Positions 30,290 to 39,573 of a DNA stretch of 64,000 bases are shown here, in pieces (the first letter of the stretch is position 1; each line of letters starts with the position of its first letter). The stretch is from positions 1,494,316 to 1,558,315 of the forward strand of contig NZ_KL407334.1 of NCBI RefSeq assembly GCF_000706625.1. Reading direction: 5' to 3'. Below the pieces are notes generated by a model. It saw only the letters and a program-made list of their open reading frames with translations, searched no databases and was not told the DNA's origin. Origin of the DNA: Bartonella koehlerae C-29. GTDB taxonomy: Bacteria > Pseudomonadota > Alphaproteobacteria > Rhizobiales > Rhizobiaceae. The translations under genes and the position numbers were made by a program.

Positions 30290-31192
30290 ATGCCAACGCT
30301 CATGTTTTGTCTTGCCCACATATCGGATGTGCATCTTTCACCTCTGCCACAACCTTCCTTCTTCGAGCTTTTTGGGAAGCGCCTTATTGGCTATCTTAAT
30401 TGGCAAAGAAAACGTAAGAGCCAAATGGCCACAAATACCCTAGAAATTTTAATAGAGGCCTTAAAAAAGAAAAAACCTGACCATCTTATGATCTCCGGTG
30501 ATCTTGTCAATCTTGCTCTGGATAAAGAATTTGAGCAAGCGCGCAATTGGTTACTTAACCAAGGTAAGCCTCAAAATATTTCTTTAACATTTGGCAATCA
30601 TGACGCCTATGTCCGTGGAGCATTCCAAAAGGCCTCTACTCTTTTTCAACCTTGGATCACAAGTGATCTTCCCCAAAAGAATACCCTTCCTTTTCCCTAC
30701 ATACGTATTCGCAAAAATATCGCTATTATAGGTGCTTCTTCTGCTATTGCGACACCACCTTTTCAAGCGTCTGGTTATTTTGGAAAAATGCAAGCGCAAA
30801 CTTTGTCGCAACTTTTAAACAAAGCAGCAACGCGCAATCTTTTTCGTGTCATCATGATACATCATCCCCCTTTTCATCATGCAACCTCTTGGCATAAAAA
30901 ATTATGGGGCATAGAGCGTTTTCTAGAGGTTATCAAACACCACGGCTGTGAACTTGTTCTTCATGGACACACCCACCTGCCCACATTGAATATTATTAAA
31001 GGAAAAATGGGGAAAATTCCTATTGTAGGTGTTGCTTCTGCAGCACAAGCTTTTGGTGATAGAAATCCCCCAGCAGGCTTTAACTTCTTTTCCATTGAAA
31101 ACTTTAATCAGCAATGGTACTGCCAATTGCAGCGCTATAGTCTTATTAATCAAAACAATGAAGTAGCGTGTACTGAAACAATTGATCTTTAA
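30290..31192 (+). CDS. Calcineurin-like metallophosphoesterase
   Basis: This 300-residue cytoplasmic protein has all calcineurin-like metal motifs in order: SDVHLS (DxH), SGDLVN, FGNHD, MIHHPP and LHGHTH. It hydrolyses some phosphoester; the family includes cyclic-nucleotide and nucleotide-sugar phosphodiesterases, and the substrate cannot be told. The frame opens at the ATG at 30290. An ATG four codons later (MFCLAHISDVHL) is an equally good start. It is convergent with a cation-efflux gene. Confidence 0.88.
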   Translation: MPTLMFCLAHISDVHLSPLPQPSFFELFGKRLIGYLNWQRKRKSQMATNTLEILIEALKKKKPDHLMISGDLVNLALDKEFEQARNWLLNQGKPQNISLTFGNHDAYVRGAFQKASTLFQPWITSDLPQKNTLPFPYIRIRKNIAIIGASSAIATPPFQASGYFGKMQAQTLSQLLNKAATRNLFRVIMIHHPPFHHATSWHKKLWGIERFLEVIKHHGCELVLHGHTHLPTLNIIKGKMGKIPIVGVASAAQAFGDRNPPAGFNFFSIENFNQQWYCQLQRYSLINQNNEVACTETIDL

Positions 31193-31291
31193 CACTTTGA
31201 AAAAAAACAAGATTGTGAAAACACCAAAAAACACAAATATTGTTTGGTTCATATGTCTTTAAATAATAATTATAGGTGGGAAAAGATCTCT

Positions 31292-32200
31292 TTATATAAA
31301 AGGAACAACTGTTGTGCCAGGAGGCAACTTCGCTTCATTCTCAGGCTCTACATGAATAGAAATGCGTACATTGGCGAATTCTGCTTGAAGAATGCTTTCA
31401 ATTCTATCGCAAATCTGATGTGCTTCCTCTACCGGCATTGCAGCCGGCACAACCAAATGAAACTCTATAAAAGTAACTCTACCAGCAACACGCGTAAGCA
31501 AATCATGCACCTCAAGTGCACCATGTGCGTTTGCAGAAATAAGTTCACGAATCCGCATGGTTTCATTCAATTCAACACCAACATCCATTAACCCCTGAAC
31601 AGCACTGTTAATCACCTTCCATCCTTGCAAAAGAATATTAATAGCAACGATTATTGCTAAAATCGGATCCAAAATCCCCCATCCCCCTATAAAACCGGCA
31701 ACTAAACCAATTAAAATAGCAAGTGAAGTGAAAACATCTGTTATAAAATGCATTCCATCAGCTTTAAGAGCCGGCGAGCGATGGATTTTCCCCTGCCGAA
31801 TCAGAATAAAACCCCATAGATAATTTATGACACTTGAAACCAAATGAATAACAAGCCACATTCCCGGTTTTTGCAATAATTTAACGCTCGAAAGAGCAAT
31901 CCATGCTTCTCTTAAAATTATAATTGCCGCAACAATGATCAGTACTCCTTCAAGAATCGCAGAAAAATATTCTGCTTTATGATGTCCGAAAGGATGATCG
32001 TAATCTGCCGGCTTCATACTTATTTTAACAGCCCACCATGCTGCCAAGGTCGCAAAGATATTGACAATTGATTCTAATGCATCAGAATAAAGCGCAACCG
32101 AACCAGTGATACAATATACCCAATATTTTAAAATAAACACAATACAAGCAATGAAAATAGAGTATAAGGTTAAGCTCTGTATATTTATTTTTACATCCAT
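31292..32200 (-). CDS. Cation diffusion facilitator (CDF) family transporter
   Basis: This inner-membrane protein of 302 residues exports divalent metal ions such as zinc or iron in exchange for protons. About six membrane helices are visible. It has the CDF features YSDALES(I) in helix 2, the DHPFGHHKAEYFSA loop, a helix 5 with DGMHFITDVFTS, and a C-terminal cytoplasmic domain with EFHLVVPAAMPVEEAHQI. Two ATGs lie close together. The second, at 32200, has the better distance from the AAGAGGAT ribosome site. The metal transported is inference; the family is certain. Confidence 0.9.
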   Translation of the reverse strand: MDVKINIQSLTLYSIFIACIVFILKYWVYCITGSVALYSDALESIVNIFATLAAWWAVKISMKPADYDHPFGHHKAEYFSAILEGVLIIVAAIIILREAWIALSSVKLLQKPGMWLVIHLVSSVINYLWGFILIRQGKIHRSPALKADGMHFITDVFTSLAILIGLVAGFIGGWGILDPILAIIVAINILLQGWKVINSAVQGLMDVGVELNETMRIRELISANAHGALEVHDLLTRVAGRVTFIEFHLVVPAAMPVEEAHQICDRIESILQAEFANVRISIHVEPENEAKLPPGTTVVPFI

Positions 32201-32978
32201 AACCATATCCTCTTCTTCACAAAATAAGGAATAATACTTTCAACTATATAGTAATATTTTTGATACGTCGCCAATATTTCTTAATATCACAAAAACTTCA
32301 CAATATAATAAACAATTATTACAGATTGCCATTGTTATTTCCAAAAACTGTACTGTTACACGCTAAACATGATAACCAGAATAAAACGTATATGACTCAA
32401 AAAAAAACAAAAAATCCTCTGACAGAAAAGACAGATTATTTTACTTATCAATAGCTCAATAGCTTTTTAGCTACCTAAGAGTTTTACTGCCTTATAATTG
32501 AAAAATCATCTGTTAGCACCATAGTTATACAGTTGTTTTATCAATCTTTATGAACATCAAACCAATCAACAGAATTGAGCACAGCCCAAAAGGCTACTGA
32601 CCATTCATCAGAAACCTAGTTCTTAGAGTGTCTCAAGAAACCTAGCTCTGCTAAACAACCTGAAAAAACTTACTCAGGAATGAAAAAGAAAAACGATTAT
32701 CCCTAAAAAGAATCTGGGCATTGGGGACCCAGATTCTTTTCCCTTAGGAATTAAGGGCATACAGAGCTTAGGAAATAGCGGGGACCCAAAACTCTGCACC
32801 CGATATGAAAACACTACTGTGCCGCACTCGGTACTTTTACACTATACCTATGGTTGTATTTTGTCAACATAGATTCTACTATAAGTTTTAAAATAATGAA
32901 ATTTTTTCGTCTCTCGCTTCAAAATAAAACAAATATTCAACCTCTGATAATTGAAAAAAAGAGCGTTAAAAGCCCCGT
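32201..32978. other. Non-coding stretch with hairpin and repeated GGGGACCCA
   Basis: No gene is recognised. A perfect 13-base stem-loop lies at 32706–32740, and the block GGGGACCCA appears in its loop/right arm and again at 32781–32789. The 32750–32880 part is less AT-rich than its surroundings and could be a promoter region or a small RNA gene. The open frame at 32260–32454 has no coding character. Confidence 0.4.
32706..32740. terminator. Perfect 13-bp stem-loop
   Basis: AAAAGAATCTGGG and CCCAGATTCTTTT are exact complements around a 9-base loop, with T on the right and A on the left, so it can terminate either strand. There is no intact gene close by on the plus strand, which suggests it ends a small RNA or a lost gene. 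Confidence 0.55.
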
Positions 32979-33796
32979 ATGCATTTAAATATCATAACAA
33001 TTTACGAAACTGATGATCTCCGTCTAAAAGACTATCGCAACATTCATGAAAAAGATTTTGTTAGGCAGCAACATAAATTTATTGCTGAAGGCAAAGTCAC
33101 CTTATTAGCATTGCTGCACTCAAAAGAATTTTCTACTCTGCCCTTGCTCATGGTGAAAAAACTGCTTCCAGGAATATGCCCCTTTTAGAAGTAACACAGC
33201 CAACCCGTCCCATTTACTGCGTTCCACAAAAAATCATAGATGATATTGGAGATTTTCATGTTCATCGTGGAATACTCGGTATCGGTGAACGTAAAACGCC
33301 ACCATCGCTACAAAAATTTTTACATGATCTTCCAAAGAATCTCTGATTCTGGTTTTATGTAGTATCTCTAATCATGACAATATGGGCGCTATTTTTCGTA
33401 ACGCAGCCGCCTTTGCTAGTAAATGGCATTATCATTGACAAAACCTCATGCGATCCGCTTTACCGAAAATCAATCAGAGTTTCTGCTGGCGCAGTTCTGA
33501 AGGTACCCTATACGCAAGGTGCTAATATAAATGAGATTATAGCAGCTCTCAATGATGCAGATTTTCATCTTTATGCCAGATACACTCTCAAGCAAACAAA
33601 AATAACAAAAAGGATAGCACTTATTTTGGGAACAGATGGTGATGGCTTGTCAATTCATATACTAAAAAGATCAGAAACTGCACGGATTCCTACGGTTCAC
33701 GGCTTCGACAATCTTAATATTGTTACAAAATCAGGTATTATATTTGCCCATTTTAGCGATTTTGATAAGCTCTTTTTAAAGAGGACAACACTTTAA
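32979..33796 (+). pseudogene. SpoU/TrmH-family RNA 2'-O-methyltransferase pseudogene
   Basis: The parts of a SpoU-type RNA methyltransferase can be followed on the plus strand. The substrate-binding N-terminus reads DLRLKDYRNIHEKDFV and KFIAEGKVTLLALL. A shifted frame gives HVHRGILGIGERK. The motif 1 region HDNMGAIFRNAAAF is in one frame, and IDKTSCDPLYRKSIRVSAGA is in the next. Near the end the SPOUT motif 2 region reads ALILGTDGDGLS instead of the usual GxEGxGL. At least three frameshifts break the gene. Confidence 0.82.
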
Positions 33797-33828
33797 ATTG
33801 TAAAATAATCCTATGGTGTCTATCATTC

Positions 33829-35058
33829 TTATGTATAAGAAGCTTTTGTTTTAAATTCAGAAGCCAGAGCAGATTTTGTTTCCAAATTGTACAAAACACG
33901 CTTCAACATCATTTCAGTGTCAGCAGCACGTTCTGAATGGGTTACAAACCCACCCCCAAGAATACGTGCTCCATCAGAATTTCCATCATAAAAAACACAA
34001 GCTTGCCCTGGTGCCACACTATTTTCGCACTCTAAAAAGTCAACAGAAAAAACACCATCTTGATAATGTAAACGAGCAAGATGTGGAGGACGCGTTGAAC
34101 GAACCTTTACAGCCATCTCAATACCATCCGGAGGAAAATTATCCAACCGTTCATCACCAAGCCAATTCACATCACGCAAAAAAAGCTTATGTGTTTCTAA
34201 CATTTCACGCGGACCAACAATGACACGTGCATTTTCTACATCGAGATAAATTACATAAAGCGCTTCACCGGTTGCAACACCAATGCCACGACGCTGTCCA
34301 ACAGTATAATGAACAATTCCAGAATGTTTGCCTAAAACCTGTCCATCGACATGCACAATAACCCCAGGATTGACAGATTCTGGCCGCAGCTTTGTAATAA
34401 TATCAGAATATTTTCCTTGCGGAACAAAACAAATATCCTGGCTATCATGCTTATTGGCTACAACAAAGCCCATTTCTGCTGCCATTTCACGAACACGTGC
34501 TTTGGGAAGATCACCGAGTGGAAAACGCAAATAATCAATCTGTTCTTGTGTTGTAGCGAAAAGAAAATAGCTCTGATCGCGATTGCTATCAAGAGGACGA
34601 AAGAGTGCTCGATGCACACCATGAGGACGCGAACGAATATAATGACCCGTTGCCAAAGCATCTGCATCTAATTCACGCGCAGTTGCTAATAAATCAGCAA
34701 ATTTAACAGTCTGATTGCAAGCTATACAAGGCACAGGAGTCTCACCATGTGCATAACTTTCTGCAAAAGGATCAATCACAGCTTCACGAAATCGCTTTTC
34801 ATAATCAAGAACATAATGAGGTATGTCTAACGTCTCTGCTACACGGCGCGCATCTTCAATATCTTGTCCAGCACAGCATGCCCCCACTCGATGTGTTGTA
34901 GCACCATGATCATAAAGCTGTAACGTAATCCCAATGACATCGTAGCCTTCCTTTTTCAAAAGACCTGCAACAACCGATGAATCAACTCCCCCCGACATCG
35001 CTACAACAATGCGAGAATTCTCAGGTTGTCCTGGCAAATCAAGACTGTTCAAAAACAT
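33829..35058 (-). CDS. mnmA: tRNA-specific 2-thiouridylase MnmA
   Basis: MnmA puts sulfur on uridine 34 of Lys, Glu and Gln tRNAs. The 409-residue product shows the PP-loop [11 protein letters not shown] at about residues 20–30. The catalytic cysteine region is [12 protein letters not shown] and the second is DICFVPQG. The [11 protein letters not shown] block precedes the C-terminal beta-barrel. It is rather long because of a C-terminal tail (residues about 385–409) rich in Lys and Ser. It is convergent with the SpoU pseudogene and divergent from sciP. Confidence 0.95.
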   Translation of the reverse strand: MFLNSLDLPGQPENSRIVVAMSGGVDSSVVAGLLKKEGYDVIGITLQLYDHGATTHRVGACCAGQDIEDARRVAETLDIPHYVLDYEKRFREAVIDPFAESYAHGETPVPCIACNQTVKFADLLATARELDADALATGHYIRSRPHGVHRALFRPLDSNRDQSYFLFATTQEQIDYLRFPLGDLPKARVREMAAEMGFVVANKHDSQDICFVPQGKYSDIITKLRPESVNPGVIVHVDGQVLGKHSGIVHYTVGQRRGIGVATGEALYVIYLDVENARVIVGPREMLETHKLFLRDVNWLGDERLDNFPPDGIEMAVKVRSTRPPHLARLHYQDGVFSVDFLECENSVAPGQACVFYDGNSDGARILGGGFVTHSERAADTEMMLKRVLYNLETKSALASEFKTKASYT

Positions 35059-35359
35059 CTATTTATTCTCTATTTAATGTGCACCATATGCATTCGTATT
35101 TTTAGCATGCTGTTTAATTTTCATGCTATCTACTGTCGTTTTATATTGTTTTTTTACTCTTTCCACAACCAATAGCATAAGCTCTTTTAGAGCGATCGAA
35201 AACGAAAAAAGCGTAATAAGCTCTTTGCCTCTCTTCACTTTGAGCCATATTTTCATGTTTTGGATTATTTTATTAATTTTTTCTCTCAATGTGTTTAGCT
35301 TTTTTTTAAATTTCATGTTTTATAAACGAATCAAGTCTTTGACAACAGTAGACGATATA
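35059..35359. other. Divergent promoter region mnmA/sciP
   Basis: This 300-base gap separates mnmA and sciP. The frame of sciP stays open through it, but the encoded hydrophobic stretch is not part of the family, so I read it as non-coding promoter DNA. No exact CtrA box was found. Confidence 0.4.
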
Positions 35360-35635
35360 ATGACAAACTTGATAAAAACACAAATGAAATATGTTATTGG
35401 GCCAGATGGAAGTCCACTCACAATCGCCGACCTACCGCCAGAAACGACAAGGCGCTGGGTGATCCGTCGCAAAGCTGAAATTGTTGCAGCTGTCAGAGGC
35501 GGATTGTTAAGTCTTGATGAGGCGTGTCAACGCTATACTTTGACTGTAGAAGAATTTCTTTCATGGCAAAGTTTGATCGATGAATATGGCTTAGCTGGAT
35601 TACGGATAACCAGAATCCAACACTACAGGCATTAA
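35360..35635 (+). CDS. sciP: CtrA inhibitor SciP (DUF1153 family)
   Basis: SciP is a small helix-turn-helix protein that binds CtrA and blocks its transcription activity in Caulobacter and relatives. The product is 91 residues and contains the highly conserved KYVIGPDGSPLTIADLPP start, the RRWVIRRKAEIVAAVRGG helix, and the LDEACQRYTLTVEEFLSWQ helix-turn-helix. The frame is open from 35123, but family length and the conserved N-terminus favour the ATG at 35360. It is followed by a strong terminator. It lies close to ctrA itself. Confidence 0.92.
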   Translation: MTNLIKTQMKYVIGPDGSPLTIADLPPETTRRWVIRRKAEIVAAVRGGLLSLDEACQRYTLTVEEFLSWQSLIDEYGLAGLRITRIQHYRH

Positions 35636-35670
35636 TTGCCATGAATTTGGATCAAAATACTATTAATAAA

Positions 35671-35706
35671 AAATAGCCAAACTTGAAAACAGTTTGGCTA
35701 TTTTTT
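35671..35706 (+). terminator. Rho-independent terminator of sciP
   Basis: AAATAGCCAAACT and AGTTTGGCTATTT form a perfect 13-base stem with a 7-base loop and a T run. It lies 36 bases after the sciP stop. Confidence 0.9.
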
Positions 35707-35820
35707 GCTTTCAGCAGACAAATATCTCAAAGAGTCATCCTTCAAATGACAACTTTTATTTTGGAAAAGAAACAACATACTTATGTAAAGTCTTCCATTT
35801 TTCTCCTAAACATTTCGAGG

Positions 35821-36207
35821 TTATGCAGTCATCGAATGAGATTGAATCACGATACTGTTCTCACCTGCTAAGCTCCCATTTTCCCGTGCTTCCAAAAGCT
35901 GTGCACGTTGCAGCTCTGTGGTGACTTCATGGAGAGCAATTTCAGCATTTGTTTTCTGAAGTTGCAAATCACGGATTGAATTTATAAGATTATCGCGCCT
36001 TTGCCGCGTCGCACGAGCCAAAGCAGAATAAGCAAAATGATGAACATCACTGTTTCCAGATTTACATTCTTCATGAACAATTTGTGCTTCCAACTCTAAC
36101 ACCATTCGCTCAAATTCTACAATCATCATCTCAAGCTGTGCGATTTCACGGCGTTTTCCACGCACTTGAAACATCTTCAATCGCACCATACTTTCCCGTG
36201 GCTTCAT
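35821..36207 (-). CDS. fliJ: FliJ-like flagellar export protein
   Basis: This 128-residue protein is nearly all helix/coiled coil, with the FliJ-like pattern LKMFQVRGKRREIAQLEMMIVEFERM and a second helix RQRRDNLINSIRDLQL. In Rhizobiales an orphan fliJ-like gene lies divergent from ctrA, as here. FliJ escorts chaperones to the flagellar export ATPase. No other flagellar gene is present in the window, so the protein may have another role. The frame opens at 36252, but the ATG at 36207 has a clear GGAG ribosome site and the family N-terminus. Confidence 0.75.
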   Translation of the reverse strand: MKPRESMVRLKMFQVRGKRREIAQLEMMIVEFERMVLELEAQIVHEECKSGNSDVHHFAYSALARATRQRRDNLINSIRDLQLQKTNAEIALHEVTTELQRAQLLEARENGSLAGENSIVIQSHSMTA

Positions 36208-36777
36208 ACTCACTACTCCTTGTTTGCGCCAACTCAAAATTTGTATTCGCACCCTTAACGTATAATTTTTTAGTTACACTCTTTCTGACGAAAAAAGTCC
36301 ATTTTAAAAACTTGAAACTCTAATTTCTGCCCTTCCTTAAAGCATTTGCAAACACAACCTGCTTTAAAGAGCAATAACCATTTTTTTACTTTTCACCTCC
36401 ATTATAAAATGAAGAGATTTAAAGCTCGGTAAATAAATACTAAAATTTAAAAAGTAATTTAAAACCGCCTTTTACTGGACTTTTTTAAAGTTAAATTTAG
36501 CAAAAAAAAACATTTCCTTTTTTATTCAGTGAACAAATATACGATTTTCTAAAATAATTTTGTTAACCTCTTTTAAAAATAAAAATATTTTGTTAACCAC
36601 TATGATAGATAGTGGGAAATTCAGTGGTGATTGTTACGCGTACTACTGAAATATTCATAAACGCTTTTATTGTAAGTGTTTAATTTTATGAATTATTTTA
36701 TCAGCTGTGATTTTACCAGCTGTTATAAAATAGAGATGTTTCTCTTGATTCGGGAGGAACGAAGTGAGGGATCTGAA
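36208..36777. other. Long regulatory region between fliJ and ctrA
   Basis: This 570-base, very AT-rich gap is the divergent control region of fliJ and ctrA. Its main feature is a pair of ATTTTGTTAACC direct repeats at 36556–36600. The ctrA frame is open upstream from 36676 but that part is not in the protein family. Confidence 0.55.
36556..36600 (+). promoter_or_regulatory. Direct repeats with TTAACC, possible CtrA autoregulation sites
   Basis: The sequence ATTTTGTTAACC occurs twice, with starts exactly 30 bases apart, about three helical turns. The core GTTAACC resembles half of the CtrA box (TTAA-N7-TTAA). They lie about 180 bases upstream of the ctrA start. CtrA controls its own gene in Caulobacter; binding here is inference. 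Confidence 0.5.
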
Positions 36778-37479
36778 ATGCGCGTATTATTAATTGAAGA
36801 TGATAAAGCAATGACTCAAAGTATTGAGTTAATGCTAAAATCAGCAAATTTTAATGTCTATATCACTGATCTAGGTGAAGAAGGTGTCGATTTAGGTAAA
36901 CTTTATGATTACGATATCATTTTGCTTGATCTGAATCTCCCTGATATGTCAGGCTATGATGTCTTGCGGACCCTAAGATTGGCAAAAATAAAAACCCCTG
37001 TTCTCATTCTTTCGGGCATGAGTGCCATTGAAGACAAGGTTCGTGGTTTTGGCTTTGGTGCAGATGATTATATGACGAAGCCATTCCATAAGGATGAGCT
37101 CATTGCACGTATTCATGCGGTTGTTCGTCGCTCTAAAGGTCATGCGCAATCGGTTATTGTTACCGGCGACCTTACTGTTAACCTTGACGCCAAAACAGTT
37201 GAAGTTGCTGGGCATCCCGTCCATTTAACTGGTAAAGAGTATCAAATGCTAGAGCTTCTCTCTCTGCGCAAAGGGACCACACTAACTAAAGAAATGTTCC
37301 TCAATCATCTCTACGGTGGAATGGATGAACCAGAGCTTAAAATTATCGATGTTTTTATCTGTAAACTGCGCAAAAAATTGGAAGCAGTGTCTTCTAGCAT
37401 AAACTACATTGATACAGTTTGGGGACGTGGTTATGTGTTACGTGATCCAATTGAAGAGAACGTACGTAAAACCGCTTAA
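36778..37479 (+). CDS. ctrA: Cell-cycle master response regulator CtrA
   Basis: CtrA is the essential alphaproteobacterial response regulator that controls cell division, DNA replication and envelope genes. The 233-residue product has the receiver N-terminus [12 protein letters not shown], the phospho-acceptor D51 in [15 protein letters not shown], and K104-region [15 protein letters not shown]. The winged-helix domain contains [12 protein letters not shown] and the ending [10 protein letters not shown]. The frame opens at 36676 but the conserved start is the ATG at 36778. A strong terminator follows. Phosphate probably comes through ChpT, encoded 650 bases downstream. Confidence 0.97.
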   Translation: MRVLLIEDDKAMTQSIELMLKSANFNVYITDLGEEGVDLGKLYDYDIILLDLNLPDMSGYDVLRTLRLAKIKTPVLILSGMSAIEDKVRGFGFGADDYMTKPFHKDELIARIHAVVRRSKGHAQSVIVTGDLTVNLDAKTVEVAGHPVHLTGKEYQMLELLSLRKGTTLTKEMFLNHLYGGMDEPELKIIDVFICKLRKKLEAVSSSINYIDTVWGRGYVLRDPIEENVRKTA

Positions 37480-37499
37480 GCAATGAAATGTACATTGTA

Positions 37500-37531
37500 A
37501 AATCTCGGAGTGTAGCGGGCCGAGATTTTTT
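37500..37531 (+). terminator. Rho-independent terminator of ctrA
   Basis: AAATCTCGG and CCGAGATTT form a 9-base stem with an 11-base loop followed by T residues, 20 bases after the ctrA stop. Confidence 0.9.
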
Positions 37532-38125
37532 CTCTGTTACAGTAAAAGGCTCGCACACAAAAAATCTTTTATCTTATATAGAGAGAATAATTAAGGTTTT
37601 AATGGGGGCATGTCCCTTACACAAAGTAAAAACGCCATTGTGTTGCCAATTCACGCAGTTTTTTAAAAGAGACATCTCTTAAAGTACCCAAACTTATTGC
37701 ACGACAGCACTCACATGAATGGTATAATGGTAAAGACATTGTACACCATCATCTCTACGTTTAATGAAGCCATAAACCCGCACTCTCCATTCTCTTTGCA
37801 GCCTCAAAATGTTGCGACAGCCCTTACATTGAGACAGTTCATAAGAGACATTTTTAACCCTTTCTTGAAGTATTTTATCCACACGGAAACCCCACTTGTG
37901 ATGTGCAAACAAATGGCTTTGATTAATTCACTATAAGAAGGCTGGAGATGAGAGAATTTTACGATATTCGGAGCTCTCATTCAAGTTGAATAACGATAAA
38001 TTATTTTTATAAATCAATGCGTTTCCTTTAAAAACCCCCACCCCTGCTGTTTAGGAAAATTTTATCACCCACAAAAACAATTTAAGCTCTCCTTTCCCAG
38101 CACATTTTAAGCGCTTCTATCTTAT
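37532..38125. other. Non-coding stretch with a dispersed repeat
   Basis: No gene is recognised between ctrA and chpT. The open frames at 37488–37936 on both strands carry no known motif. The part 37755–38025 is copy B of a dispersed repeat. Confidence 0.4.
37755..38025 (+). repeat. Dispersed decayed repeat, copy B
   Basis: It aligns with 29835–30105 in the same orientation over about 270 bases with many substitutions. The minus strand here keeps a frame of 72 codons with pieces such as KGCRNILRLQREWRVRVYG, which I do not recognise. It may be the less decayed copy of a once-coding element. Confidence 0.65.
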
Positions 38126-38764
38126 TTAAAGTCTCTTCGCACTTTCCAAAATAACACAACTGTCAGTTTCATTGATATTTATTTCCATATCTGTCATCTG
38201 AGCGAGTAAAATTGTGTAATAAAACTGGATAACATGTGCATCGATAAATTCTTCCTGAATTTTCCCATTATATAACGCAATAAAATGAGAAGGAATACAG
38301 AGAGTTTTCCCGTAAATCTCAAGTCGGAAAGAACGTTGATTTTCATCCTGCACAATCATAACAACAATTTCTCCTCCACGAGAAACTGTTGCATTTGCAA
38401 TCAATAACAAATTAAGCAAAAGTTTAACTTCATTTTTGGGTAAAAGCAAAGTAGGAATTTGCCATTTTAAAGTTGCTTTTTCTTCCTTCATATATTGTTG
38501 AGCAATCTGTTCAGCCGAACGTGTATCTATTTGTCCCCCACTCGCTCCTGCAAAACCAAAAGCCAATCGAGCAAATTGGAGACGTGCAGAAGCACTTGCA
38601 ACAGACCAACGCACCAATTGCAAAGCATCCTCTTCAGCTCCTCCTTCATCATAGAGCTCCATAGCATTTTGAATAGCACCAACAGGTGAAATCAAATCAT
38701 GGCAAATGCGGCTACAAAGCAAAGCAGCCAGATCAGTAGACTCCAAAGAAACAGCTAAGGTCAT
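38126..38764 (-). CDS. chpT: Histidine phosphotransferase ChpT
   Basis: ChpT passes phosphate from the CckA kinase to CtrA and CpdR. The 212-residue product has the degenerate histidine-kinase-like fold. Its phosphorylated His lies in the block LLCSRICHDLISPVGAIQNAMEL (His at about residue 22). The downstream GGEEDAL-type acidic part and a C-terminal ATPase-like domain without nucleotide motifs are as expected. Its presence 650 bases from ctrA groups substrate and phosphodonor genes. It is divergent from the EipA-like gene. Confidence 0.92.
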   Translation of the reverse strand: MTLAVSLESTDLAALLCSRICHDLISPVGAIQNAMELYDEGGAEEDALQLVRWSVASASARLQFARLAFGFAGASGGQIDTRSAEQIAQQYMKEEKATLKWQIPTLLLPKNEVKLLLNLLLIANATVSRGGEIVVMIVQDENQRSFRLEIYGKTLCIPSHFIALYNGKIQEEFIDAHVIQFYYTILLAQMTDMEININETDSCVILESAKRL

Positions 38765-38982
38765 AATGATTGAGAACTCCTAAATTTTAAAACAAGCTTC
38801 TTTTTAAATAAAAACTCTTAACATCCAATGCATACATATAGGAAACTTGAACAATCACGCTATTTTTTTTCAGAAACAAATTCAAGAATTTAAATAACCT
38901 TACGGCCTTATTTTTTATTTGAATCGAATAAAAATGCTAATATTATCATTTTTGATTGTAACTAATAAAAAGGAAAAGTTCT

Positions 38983-39573
38983 ATGGTTCTCTCTCTCCTA
39001 AAACGCTGGTACAAAAGCGTTGTATCTGCGATCTTCCTTTTATTCATAACAATAAACGCTGTATATGCTCAACCAATAGAACAAAAAGAGCTCCATTATT
39101 CGCTGCAAGAAATTATTGATTCCGGTCATATTTTTTTTGGAAAAACCACTAGCGGTATAGCAGTAGCAATTCAAAATATCTTTTCGCAATATGGTTATCC
39201 AAATGCCTATATTTTAGGTGAGGAAGCTTCTGGCGCCTTTTTTGCTGGATTAACCTATGGCGAAGGAAAGCTTTTTACTAAAATCTACGGTCAATATAAA
39301 GTTTTTTGGCAAGGCCCTTCTTTAGGATGGGATTTTGGCGGACAAGGTTCTCGTTTAATGATCTTAGTTTATGATCTTAATAACATAAATAATTTATGGG
39401 GACGCTATGGTGGTATTTCAGGTTCGGCCTATTTAATAGCAGGTGTTGGTTTTCATGTCCTAAAACGCCATAATGTCTTGTTAGTTCCAATACGTACAGG
39501 AATTGGTGCACGTCTTGGTATCAATATAGGATATTTAAAATTAACACCTAAACCAACATGGAATCCATTTTAA
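38983..39573 (+). CDS. DUF1134 protein, EipA-like envelope protein
   Basis: This 196-residue exported protein has a signal peptide (residues 1–30, ending AVYA-Q) and a DUF1134 domain filling the rest, with the blocks GKTTSGIAVAIQNIF and LGWDFGGQGSRLMILVYDL. In Brucella the DUF1134 protein EipA is a periplasmic envelope-integrity factor controlled by CtrA. That agrees with its position next to chpT and ctrA. An AAAAAGGAAAAG ribosome site precedes the ATG. Identity with EipA is by family; function is inferred. Confidence 0.88.
   Translation: MVLSLLKRWYKSVVSAIFLLFITINAVYAQPIEQKELHYSLQEIIDSGHIFFGKTTSGIAVAIQNIFSQYGYPNAYILGEEASGAFFAGLTYGEGKLFTKIYGQYKVFWQGPSLGWDFGGQGSRLMILVYDLNNINNLWGRYGGISGSAYLIAGVGFHVLKRHNVLLVPIRTGIGARLGINIGYLKLTPKPTWNPF

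Noticed and set aside
33876-34671. Open frames on the plus strand inside mnmA
   Set aside because: They are shadows of the mnmA coding sequence.
35123-35359. Longer N-terminus for SciP with a hydrophobic region
   Set aside because: SciP proteins are about 90 residues and begin near KYVIGPDG; the upstream part is promoter DNA that happens to be open.
36676-36777. Longer N-terminus for CtrA
   Set aside because: The receiver domain begins exactly at MRVLLIEDD; nothing precedes it in the family.
38765-38982. CtrA boxes between chpT and the EipA-like gene
   Set aside because: TTAA pairs are present but none with the 7-base spacing; AT-rich DNA makes such matches common.
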